A DNA stretch of 64,000 nucleotides from Burkholderiaceae bacterium DAT-1 (GTDB lineage: Bacteria; Pseudomonadota; Gammaproteobacteria; Burkholderiales; Chitinimonadaceae): the NCBI GenBank assembly GCA_019084025.1, contig JAHRBI010000007.1, forward strand, positions 248,001 through 312,000, given 5' to 3'. This document shows positions 1 through 7,889 of the stretch, in pieces. Below the pieces are notes generated by a model. That model ran no database searches. It saw only the letters and a list, made by a program, of their open reading frames with translations, and was not told the DNA's origin. A program made the position numbers and the translations under genes. The stretch's first letter is position 1, and every line of letters begins with the position of its first letter.

Positions 1-41
1 ACCGAGGACCTGCCCCCGGCGCAAACACCTACCGCCTCACC

Positions 42-650
42 TCAATGCCCCACCCGATAAACCCGCCCGCTATGCACACCTTCCACGCTGCGCCGATACG
101 CCATGGCCGCGCTTTTCGCGGGGACACCTTCGTAGCCGGGAAAGTACGGTGCGAACCGGTCCATGGATTCGATCAGTACAGTCGGGCTCACCACATTGAT
201 GCGGATATCGCGACGGAAATCGCATGCAGCTGCACGCACAAATCCTTCAATGCCAGCATTGGATGCAGCGGCATGGGTGCCTTGTGCAATCGGATCATCA
301 ACTGCGATGCCGGACGTCAGGGTAATAGAGCCTCCGTCGTTCAAGTAATGCTGGCCAATTAACGTGACCCGCACCTGACCGAGTAATTTGTCCTGCAAAC
401 CTTGAAGGAAATCGGCAGGTGTCATTTTTTCGATTGGACTCAGCAGGACATTGCCGGCTGCAACCACAATTGCATCGACCCGGCCGATCTTTTCAAATAG
501 GCCGCTCACGCTTTCATCGCGGGTAATGTCCACCTGATGATCGCCTCGGGTACGGCCCACTCGGATGACGTCATGTTTTCCTTCACGCGCAAGTTCTTCA
601 GCTACAGCACGACCCACATCTCCAGTGGCACCGATGACGACGACTTTCAT
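42..650 (-). CDS. Atypical short-chain dehydrogenase/reductase (SDR) family protein
   Basis: A 202-residue Rossmann-fold protein of the SDR superfamily, cytosolic. The N-terminal nucleotide-binding loop GATGDVGRAV (about residues 7-16) and the AAGN motif after strand 4 are clear. The usual catalytic Tyr-x-x-x-Lys is not visible: the stretch that should hold it reads THAAASNAGIEG, so the active site differs from classical SDRs. It resembles, from memory, a group of short (about 200 aa) SDR proteins that share this loss. Start ATG is preceded by GGAG. It is transcribed divergently from the LysR gene at 758, the usual arrangement for a LysR-controlled target. Substrate unknown; a binding or non-classical reductase role is possible. 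Confidence 0.8.
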   Translation of the reverse strand: MKVVVIGATGDVGRAVAEELAREGKHDVIRVGRTRGDHQVDITRDESVSGLFEKIGRVDAIVVAAGNVLLSPIEKMTPADFLQGLQDKLLGQVRVTLIGQHYLNDGGSITLTSGIAVDDPIAQGTHAAASNAGIEGFVRAAACDFRRDIRINVVSPTVLIESMDRFAPYFPGYEGVPAKSAAMAYRRSVEGVHSGRVYRVGH

Positions 651-757
651 AAAGCACTCCTTGTCTCATTCAAATTGGAACGTCGTCATTCTTATGCAAA
701 CCAAAAGCATGATAAATGTGCTTTAATTTCGGTGACTACAAACTAAAAGTTAGCAAT

Positions 758-1672
758 ATGGATAGGCTACGAGCCATGGAAACCTTTGTCGCGGTTGTGG
801 AGGCGGGTAACTTCACCGAAGCCGCGCAGCAGATGGACATCTCGGCGGTGATGGTTGGCAAATATGTGCGTGAACTGGAAACGCATCTCGGAGCGCGTTT
901 GCTGGAGCGTACGACCCGGCGCCAGAGTTTGACCGATGCTGGCCGAGCCTTTTATGAAGATGCCAAGCGTGCCATTGAACACATGCGCATCGCCGAAACG
1001 TCAGTTGAGCGACTACGGGCATCTCCATCGGGGACCTTGCGAATCAGCGCGCCTGTGACTTTTGGTGCCTGTGTTGTTGCACCGCTCGCTGCAACTTTTC
1101 AGCAAGCCTATCCACTGGTTCGCGTGGAACTGGAACTGAGTAATCGCAATGTCGACCTGATTGAAGAGGGGTTTGATCTGGCGATCCGGATTGGTGAACT
1201 GGGTGATGCTGACCTGATTGCCAAGCCACTGACCCTGTACCGCATGGTGATGTGTGCGTCGCCGGCTTATCTCGCTCAATTCGGACATCCTCAATCGCCT
1301 CAGGACCTGAAGGATCATCGCTGTCTGTCCCATACCGTATGGAATAGCCGGAGCGGATGGCAGCTAGGCGGGGAAGGGGGCGAGCGCTTTGCAGTGGACT
1401 CGGCGTTCTCCTGCAATGATGGCAACGGCTTGCGTATGGCGGCAATCGCGGGCGCGGGACTGTTACTGCAACCGGAAGTGCTAATCGCCGACGATCTGGC
1501 AAGTGGAAGGCTAGTGCAAGTAATGCACGACTATTCGCCGACACCCCGCCCGGTTCACATTGTCTATCGACATGATCAGCGACCGCTTCCAAAGCGTACG
1601 CACTTTGTAGCGCATTTGCTTGAGCATGTGGCAAAGCGAGATGCATCCAGGCTAGATGTTGCTGGAGGGTGA
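758..1672 (+). CDS. LysR family transcriptional regulator
   Basis: A 304-residue LysR-type regulator. The N-terminal winged helix-turn-helix covers about residues 1-60 (MDRLRAMETFVAVVEAGNF, then the recognition helix region), followed by the two-lobed periplasmic-binding-like effector domain. I chose the ATG at 758, because the family normally starts within a few residues of this motif; an upstream start at 716 would add 14 residues with no family match. The 107-base gap to the divergent SDR gene holds ATGC and GCAT half-sites (694-697 and 707-710), a possible LysR site. The obvious candidate target is the SDR gene. The downstream hairpin at 1723-1755 ends the unit. Confidence 0.88.
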   Translation: MDRLRAMETFVAVVEAGNFTEAAQQMDISAVMVGKYVRELETHLGARLLERTTRRQSLTDAGRAFYEDAKRAIEHMRIAETSVERLRASPSGTLRISAPVTFGACVVAPLAATFQQAYPLVRVELELSNRNVDLIEEGFDLAIRIGELGDADLIAKPLTLYRMVMCASPAYLAQFGHPQSPQDLKDHRCLSHTVWNSRSGWQLGGEGGERFAVDSAFSCNDGNGLRMAAIAGAGLLLQPEVLIADDLASGRLVQVMHDYSPTPRPVHIVYRHDQRPLPKRTHFVAHLLEHVAKRDASRLDVAGG

Positions 1673-1722
1673 GCAGAAAAACAGTGTTAACGCCTTCTGC
1701 TTCTGAACAGGGAAACGCCACG

Positions 1723-1755
1723 AAAAAAAGCCCCGGATATCCAGCCGGGGCTTTT
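1723..1755. terminator. Bidirectional Rho-independent terminator between lysR and the RND operon
   Basis: Stem AAAAGCCCCGG / CCGGGGCTTTT around an 8-base loop, with A- and T-runs on both sides. It can serve the LysR gene (+) and the RND pump gene (-), which converge here. Confidence 0.85.
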
Positions 1756-1775
1756 GCTATCGGATGACGGTCAGA

Positions 1776-4700
1776 TCAATGCCCGTCCACCAGCACCTCA
1801 TCCTTGTGCACATGTTCGCTAGCCAGCCACATATACATGGCAGGCACCACAAACAGGGTGAACAGGGTACCGATCGACAGACCAGTAAAGATCACCAGAC
1901 CCATCGCATGGCGGCCAGCAGCACCGGCACCGGAGGCGATCACCAGCGGCACCACACCGAATACCATCGCGGCGGTAGTCATCAGGATCGGGCGCAGACG
2001 CTGTGCCGACGCACCGACAATGGCATCCAGTTTGCTGGCACCCTTGTCGCGCAGCTCGTTCGCCACTTCCACGATCAGAATCCCGTGCTTGGAAATCAGA
2101 CCCATCAGCGTGACCAGACCCACCTCAGTATAGATATTCATCGTGCCGAAGCCGGTAAAGATGAACATCATGGCACCGAAGAGCGCGAGCGGCACGGTGA
2201 TCAGAATCACTACCGGATCACGGAAGCTCTCGAACAGGGCGGCCAGCGACAGGAACACCACCACCACCGCAAACAGCATGGTGATCATGAATCCGCCGGA
2301 TTCCTGCATGTACTGACGTGACTGACCTGCATAGTCCACGGAGTAGCCGGATGGCGCCACTTCCTTCACGGTATCGCGCAGGAACTGCAGCACTTCACCT
2401 TGCGATACGCCAGATACGCCGGAAATCGTCACCGAATTCAGCTGCTGGAAGCGCGAGATGGATTCCGGTACCACCTTGGAGCTCAGCGATGCAACGGTAC
2501 CGAGCGGAATCATCGTGCCTGCAGGCGTCTTGATTTGATAATCCATCAGTTGCTGCGGATTCAGGCGATCAATCTGCTGAACCTGCGGCATCACCTTGTA
2601 CGAACGACCGTCAATCGAGAAGTAATTGACGTAGCCGCCACCGTAGGCTGCAGTCAGTGCCTGACCAATGTCCTGCTGGGTCAGACCCATGGCCGTGGCC
2701 TTGTCGCGATCCACTTCCACCGTAGCTTGCGGGCGATCCACCTTCAGGTCGACGTCCACAAAGTAGAACTTGTTGGATGCGCGTACCTTATCCATTACCT
2801 TTTCAACCACCTGGCTGAGGTTCTGGAAAGGCTCGGTGGTGCCGATCACAAACTGCACCGGCAGACCAGACGAACCGGGCAGGGCAGGGAACTGGAAGGC
2901 TGCTACACGGGCACCGGCGATCTTGTTCCAGCGCTCCTGCAGATCCTTCTGGATTTCCTTGGCGCTACGGGTCCGCTCGCTCCATGGCTTCATCAGCACG
3001 CCACCGATACCTGCATTGGTGGTTGGCACGCCGGTGATCTGGAACATCTGCTTGTATTCGGGCATGGATTTACCCACCTCGAATACTTGCTCGGCGTAGG
3101 TCTGCATCTGGTCTGCCGTGGCAGTCGGCGAGCCGACAACCTGCGACAACACAATACCCTGATCTTCTTCTGGTGCCAGCTCGGACTGCGACATCTTGAG
3201 CATCAGGGCCAGCAGAACAAACAGAATCACTGCCATGACAACGATCACCGGCCAGGTTCTGAGCAGGCTGACTAGCGAGGTATTGTAGCGATGGCGCACC
3301 TTTTCGAACGTGCGGTCAATTGCCTGCACAAACTTGCCGTTATCCTGCTCGGGCGTGAAGAAGCGCGAACACATCATTGGCGACAGCGTCAGCGCCACCA
3401 CGCCAGATACTGCCACGGAAGCTGCCAGCGTAAAGGCAAACTCGGTAAACAGCGCACCGGTCAGACCGCCCTGGAAACCAATGGGCACGTACACGGCAAT
3501 CAGCACCACCGTCATCGCCAGAATCGGGCCGCCCAGTTCGCGTGCGGCGAGAATGGCAGATTCGTAAGGCGACTTGCCTTCCTTCATGTGACGATCGACG
3601 TTTTCCACGACGATAATCGCATCATCCACCACCAGACCGATGGCCAGCACCAGCGCAAGCAGCGTGAGCAGGTTGATCGAGTAACCCAGCAACAGCATGA
3701 TGAAGAAGGTGCCGATCAGCGACAGCGGCATGGCAATCACCGGCACCAGCACGGCGCGGAAGCTACCGAGGAACAGGTAGATCACCACGGTCACGATCAC
3801 CAGCGCTTCCACCAGCGTCTTCACCACCTCGTCAATCGACGTGTTGATGAACTCGGTCGAGTCATAGACGATCTTGCCGGTCAGGCCTTTTGGCAACTGT
3901 CCCTGAATGTCAGGAAAGGCCGTACGCACGCGCTGCGCGACATCCAGAATATTCGCCTCAGGCGCCACCTTGATCCCGACAAACACCGACCGCACGCCGC
4001 TAAACGCCACGTTAAAGTCATAGTTTTCGGCACCAAGCGTCACATTGGCTACATCTTCCAGACGCACAACCGCATCACCCGAGCGCTTGACTGCCAGCTT
4101 CTTGAACTCATCCACGGAGTGGAGGTCCGTCGCAGCCGTCATCGGCACGGTCACCATCTGGCCTTTACTCTGGCCCACGGCGGTGAGGTAGTTGTTGGCG
4201 CCCAGTGCAGCATTGACGTCTGCAGCGGTTACACCATGTGCGGCCATGCGCGAACTGTCCAGCCAGGCACGTAGCGCAAATTGGCGCGCACCCAGAATTT
4301 CAGCGGTTTGCACACCTTGCACCGAGTCCAGCTTCGGCTTCACCACCCGCACCAGATAATCGGTGACGTTATTGGTGGGTAGCGAATCACTGTAGAAGCC
4401 CATATACATGGCAGCAGTGGTCTGGCCAGTTTGCACCGTCAGCACAGGGGTCTGTGCCTGTGGCGGCAGCTGGTTTTTCACCGAGTTGACCTGAGTGTTA
4501 ATCTGGGTCAGGGCTCGGTTAGCGTCATAGTTCAGACGCAGGGTAGCGGTAATGGTAGACACGCCGCTGGTGCTGGAGGACGACAGGTAGTCGATCCCCT
4601 GCGCTTGTGCAATCGCACTTTCCAGTGGCTGGGTTACAAAACCGGCCACCGTTTGCGCATCGGCACCGTAGTAAGCGGTAGAAACGGTCACGACCGAATT

Positions 4701-4823
4701 CTGCGTGCGCGGATACTGGTTAATCGGCAAGCTGAACAGCGAGCGCAGCCCCAGCACCACGATGAATAAACTCACCGTGGTGGCCAGCACCGGCCTGCGA
4801 ATAAAGATATCGGTAAAGTTCAT
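1776..4823 (-). CDS. Efflux RND transporter permease (hydrophobe/amphiphile family)
   Basis: A 1015-residue inner-membrane proton-driven drug pump of the HAE1 RND family (MexI/AcrB-like). It shows the N-terminal amphipathic helix FTDIFIRRPVLATT, the TM4 proton-relay motif GLVVDDAIIVVENV with the paired Asp, and the TM10 Lys in GLISKHGILIVEVANE. Length matches the family. I chose ATG at 4823 rather than GTG at 4829, because AAGGGG lies 5 bases upstream of the ATG and the family starts at MNFTD. It is the last gene of the operon, only 9 bases after the adaptor gene. Its role is to take substrates from the periplasm and inner leaflet and pass them to the trans-envelope channel. The specific substrates cannot be read from sequence. 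Confidence 0.95.
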   Translation of the reverse strand: MNFTDIFIRRPVLATTVSLFIVVLGLRSLFSLPINQYPRTQNSVVTVSTAYYGADAQTVAGFVTQPLESAIAQAQGIDYLSSSSTSGVSTITATLRLNYDANRALTQINTQVNSVKNQLPPQAQTPVLTVQTGQTTAAMYMGFYSDSLPTNNVTDYLVRVVKPKLDSVQGVQTAEILGARQFALRAWLDSSRMAAHGVTAADVNAALGANNYLTAVGQSKGQMVTVPMTAATDLHSVDEFKKLAVKRSGDAVVRLEDVANVTLGAENYDFNVAFSGVRSVFVGIKVAPEANILDVAQRVRTAFPDIQGQLPKGLTGKIVYDSTEFINTSIDEVVKTLVEALVIVTVVIYLFLGSFRAVLVPVIAMPLSLIGTFFIMLLLGYSINLLTLLALVLAIGLVVDDAIIVVENVDRHMKEGKSPYESAILAARELGGPILAMTVVLIAVYVPIGFQGGLTGALFTEFAFTLAASVAVSGVVALTLSPMMCSRFFTPEQDNGKFVQAIDRTFEKVRHRYNTSLVSLLRTWPVIVVMAVILFVLLALMLKMSQSELAPEEDQGIVLSQVVGSPTATADQMQTYAEQVFEVGKSMPEYKQMFQITGVPTTNAGIGGVLMKPWSERTRSAKEIQKDLQERWNKIAGARVAAFQFPALPGSSGLPVQFVIGTTEPFQNLSQVVEKVMDKVRASNKFYFVDVDLKVDRPQATVEVDRDKATAMGLTQQDIGQALTAAYGGGYVNYFSIDGRSYKVMPQVQQIDRLNPQQLMDYQIKTPAGTMIPLGTVASLSSKVVPESISRFQQLNSVTISGVSGVSQGEVLQFLRDTVKEVAPSGYSVDYAGQSRQYMQESGGFMITMLFAVVVVFLSLAALFESFRDPVVILITVPLALFGAMMFIFTGFGTMNIYTEVGLVTLMGLISKHGILIVEVANELRDKGASKLDAIVGASAQRLRPILMTTAAMVFGVVPLVIASGAGAAGRHAMGLVIFTGLSIGTLFTLFVVPAMYMWLASEHVHKDEVLVDGH

Positions 4824-4832
4824 TGCCACCCC

Positions 4833-5942
4833 TTAGTGTTCTTGCGGCGTCGGGTTGGGGTTGTTGGCGGGCACGATCTTGTTGTCGATCACGACAGGCG
4901 TACCGTTCTTGAGCTTGATCTGGCCAGTGGTGACCACCTGTTCGCCTTCTTTCAGGCCGCTGGTAATCGCAACTTGATCGCCACGGGTTTCGCCGGTGGT
5001 CACGAAGGATTGCTGTACTTCCAGCCCGCCCTTGTCAGACTTCTTCACCACAAACACAGTCGAACCGTACGGGTTGTAAACCACGGCGGTTTGCGGCAGA
5101 GTCAGATAGCGCTGAACCGAGCCGACGTCGACCGCAGCATTCACGAACATCCCCGGCAGCAATTGACGCTTGGGATTGCTGATTGTGGCCTGAATCTGCA
5201 CATTGCGGGTGGCCGGATCAACCTTCGGATTGATTGCGGTTACCTTGCCGGTAAATTCCACGCCTGCAAATGCATCTGCACGTGCAGTAATCTTTTGGCC
5301 GACCGACAGATTTGCGACCTTGCGCTGCGGCAGGTAGAAGTCAACATAGACCGGATCAATAGTCTGTAGTGTCACAATCTTGTCGCCCGGATTCAGATAC
5401 TGACCCGGATTGACTGCCGTAATGCCCACGCGGCCAGAGAACGGCGCGCGGATGGACTTCTTGGCGATCAGTGCTTTTTGCTGTTCGACCTGAGCAGTTT
5501 TGGCCTTCAAATCGGCTGTGTCCGCATCAACCTGAGCCTGGCTGATCCCTTGCACGGCCAGTTGCGCCTGATCGCGCTTCAGGGTAGTGGCAGAGAGTTC
5601 GGCCGCGGCTTCCAGTGCCTTCAGCTGTGCCAGATCGGAATCGGCATTCAATTCCACCAGCAGTTCGCCCGCCTTTACATCCTCGCCGGACTTGAAGCGA
5701 ACCTGACGCACCTGTCCGGCAACTTCGCTAGAGATCTCCACACCTCGAACGGCCGACAGTGTACCAATAGAAGCCAGTTGCGGTTGCCAGGTCTGATTGG
5801 TGGCCGTGGTAGCCGTTACCGTCTGCGGGCCGGGCTTGGGCGCATTCGCCATCATCTGCTTGATGTGCATGAAGAATCCGCCCGCCAGTGCGACGATGAG
5901 GAGCAGAACGCCACCCAGCATGATCAACATTCGTTTAGTCAT
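4833..5942 (-). CDS. Efflux RND periplasmic adaptor subunit (membrane fusion protein)
   Basis: A 369-residue adaptor. An N-terminal membrane anchor (MLIMLGGVLLLIVALAGG) is followed by the barrel-sandwich/lipoyl half (GVEISSEVAGQVRQVRFKSG), an alpha-helical hairpin (about 100-150), the second lipoyl half (IRAPFSGRVGITAVNPGQYL), a beta-barrel and the membrane-proximal domain. No lipobox Cys, so it is probably held by the uncleaved N-terminal helix. It links the pump encoded directly downstream to the outer-membrane factor encoded upstream. Confidence 0.94.
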   Translation of the reverse strand: MTKRMLIMLGGVLLLIVALAGGFFMHIKQMMANAPKPGPQTVTATTATNQTWQPQLASIGTLSAVRGVEISSEVAGQVRQVRFKSGEDVKAGELLVELNADSDLAQLKALEAAAELSATTLKRDQAQLAVQGISQAQVDADTADLKAKTAQVEQQKALIAKKSIRAPFSGRVGITAVNPGQYLNPGDKIVTLQTIDPVYVDFYLPQRKVANLSVGQKITARADAFAGVEFTGKVTAINPKVDPATRNVQIQATISNPKRQLLPGMFVNAAVDVGSVQRYLTLPQTAVVYNPYGSTVFVVKKSDKGGLEVQQSFVTTGETRGDQVAITSGLKEGEQVVTTGQIKLKNGTPVVIDNKIVPANNPNPTPQEH

Positions 5943-6012
5943 TTTGTACTCTTTGGAAAATGGTTAGCCCATTCATTCAGCACACTAACTGCTGTGCCGA
6001 TGTCCTTATTGC

Positions 6013-7506
6013 TTATTGATGCTTGGCACCGTTCCCGGTCGCGCCTGCGGTATCCCACCAGCCGCCACCCAGCGAGGCAAACAGCGCAGCGGTATCGGCA
6101 TAGCGCGCACCTTGCGCATTGGCGAGATTCAGCTGGCTTTGCGCATAGGCCTGCTCGGCACTGAGTACGCTAGTGAGGCTGACTGCACCGGCAGCATGCT
6201 GCTTGCGAACGATATCGCGGGTCTGGCGGGTCTGGGCTGCGTTATCAGCCTGCGCCTTGAGCACATCGGCATCGCTTTCCAGTGCACGCAAATTGTCCGC
6301 CACATTCTGGAAGGCGCTCAGTACCACGGAACGATACTGGGCTTCGGCTGCGTCGTAGTTCGCCTGCGCCGCATCCTTGCGTGCACGCAGTGCACCGCCA
6401 TTGAACAGCGGCTGGGTCAGACCCGCACCGATATTCCACAGGGTACTGCCTGCGCCGCCCGCACCTGTTTCCACCCGGCTATAGCTAAAGCTACCAGTGA
6501 GATTCAGTTGCGGATAGAGATTGGCGGTGGCTAAGCCTAGATTGGCAGACGCCTGATGCAGCAGGGCTTCGCTGGCCTGGATGTCCGGGCGCTGGCGTGC
6601 CAGGGCAGAGGGCAGGGCCACCGGCAGGCGTTCCGGCAATTTCACGTTGGCCAGTGTGATGGCGGGCACAGATGTATCCGAAGCCGGCAGACCCAGCAGC
6701 GTATTCAGTGCGTGGCGGGACTGTCCGGCGGATTTCTCCAGTGGCGCGATCTGTGCTTCGAGCTGATTGACGGCGTTGCGCTGATTCAGCACAGCGGTCA
6801 GCGGAATGGCACCCAGTTGCAGCTGCTTTTCCTGAATCTGCAAGACATTACGACCCGCATCCAGCGCTGTTTTGGCAGCCTGCAGCTGATCGCGCAAGGT
6901 GGCCTCGCGGATGGCGGTGGTCACCACATTGGAAACGAGCATATTGCTTGCAGCCAGATGCTGAAAGCGCTGGTAATCCACCGTGGCAGCCAGCGATTCC
7001 AGCTGGTGTTTGTTTGCGCCAAACAGGTCAATCGAGTAGCTCACGTTCACGCCAGCGTTGTACAGGTTGTACACACTGGGCGTTGCGCCGGCCATCTGGC
7101 CACGTTGACGCTGTGCGCCAAGCTGACCATTGACTTGCGGATAGCTCAGACTACCCGTGGTGGCACGCAGATTATCCTGTGCGGCCTCCAGAGTGTGCTG
7201 TGCGGCCTGCAAACCGGGGTTGTTCTTGAGCGCAGTGCGGATCATCTGGTCCAGCTCGGGCGATTGGAACAGTGTCCACCACTGAGCGGGTAAAGATTGT
7301 CCGTAGTCTACTTGCTGGGCAACCCCCGCCTGACGGTTGTCGTGCGTGGTTGCATCATGGGTTTTGCTGACGGCATTGCCCGAGACATAGCGATCAGACA
7401 CACCCTTGGCAACATCTGGTGCCTGAAAGGCAGGGCCCGTTGCGCAACCAGTCAGCATCGTGCCGATCAATAGCGGTATCGCACGGTGTGGAAGTGTTAA
7501 ATGCAC
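6013..7506 (-). CDS. Efflux outer-membrane factor lipoprotein (OprM/NodT family)
   Basis: A 497-residue TolC-like trimeric channel protein. The signal peptide ends in the lipobox LTGC (Cys21), predicting a lipidated outer-membrane protein. Two repeated helical-hairpin regions are visible, with the family motif around LPQHSPEL-like positions replaced here by SLPAQWWTLFQSPELDQMI (about 70-90), and the second repeat around SEALLHQASANLGLATANLYP. It is the first gene of the operon, 70 bases before the adaptor gene; OMF-first order is less common than adaptor-pump-OMF. No dedicated regulator lies directly next to the operon. Confidence 0.93.
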   Translation of the reverse strand: MHLTLPHRAIPLLIGTMLTGCATGPAFQAPDVAKGVSDRYVSGNAVSKTHDATTHDNRQAGVAQQVDYGQSLPAQWWTLFQSPELDQMIRTALKNNPGLQAAQHTLEAAQDNLRATTGSLSYPQVNGQLGAQRQRGQMAGATPSVYNLYNAGVNVSYSIDLFGANKHQLESLAATVDYQRFQHLAASNMLVSNVVTTAIREATLRDQLQAAKTALDAGRNVLQIQEKQLQLGAIPLTAVLNQRNAVNQLEAQIAPLEKSAGQSRHALNTLLGLPASDTSVPAITLANVKLPERLPVALPSALARQRPDIQASEALLHQASANLGLATANLYPQLNLTGSFSYSRVETGAGGAGSTLWNIGAGLTQPLFNGGALRARKDAAQANYDAAEAQYRSVVLSAFQNVADNLRALESDADVLKAQADNAAQTRQTRDIVRKQHAAGAVSLTSVLSAEQAYAQSQLNLANAQGARYADTAALFASLGGGWWDTAGATGNGAKHQ

Positions 7507-7828
7507 CGTTTGCTCCTTTAAATGGAACGGCTCCGTTTAAGAGTCGGAGCCTGGTCATCGCGACGCATCTGCGCATGACGCCCTGCAACATGCGTTACAT
7601 CATGTTATGCAAGGGATGCGTTTACGTCCATGTGATTGTATCGCAGGCGTTTGAAAAATGGTTAATAAATGAACTTTTTTATTTTCAATGAAGCGGCTTG
7701 AAATCTGATTGGAATTGTGTGCAATCAGTAATCGAAAGAAGCGGCGTTTGGACGAAAGCGTGTTAGAGCATGCCGGAATACACAAATGTCATGAATGTAC
7801 AGTTTGAAGTGTTGCCATGTTGCCGTAC
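7507..7828 (-). promoter_or_regulatory. Control region of the efflux operon
   Basis: A gene-free stretch upstream of the outer-membrane factor gene. It contains two inverted repeats that could bind a repressor or fold in the 5' leader: GGCTCCG/CGGAGCC (7529-7535 and 7545-7551) and AACATG/CATGTT (7587-7592 and 7601-7606). The half near 7650-7740 is AT-rich and the likely promoter location. The precise promoter could not be fixed. Confidence 0.4.
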
Positions 7829-7865
7829 AAAAAAAGCCCCGCTACACACCTTGTGTGCACGGGGC
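7829..7865 (-). terminator. Rho-independent terminator of the chitinase gene
   Basis: Read on the minus strand: GCCCCG ... CGGGGC with an inner CACAC/GTGTG pairing, followed by seven T. It lies 24 bases after the chitinase stop codon. Confidence 0.88.
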
Positions 7866-7889
7866 GAGGAGAAGTTCAGAGAAAACGGA

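Noticed and set aside
3291-4274. Plus-strand open frame rich in His, Arg and Gln opposite the RND pump gene
   Set aside because: Composition is that expected from the complement of a membrane protein gene; no motif.
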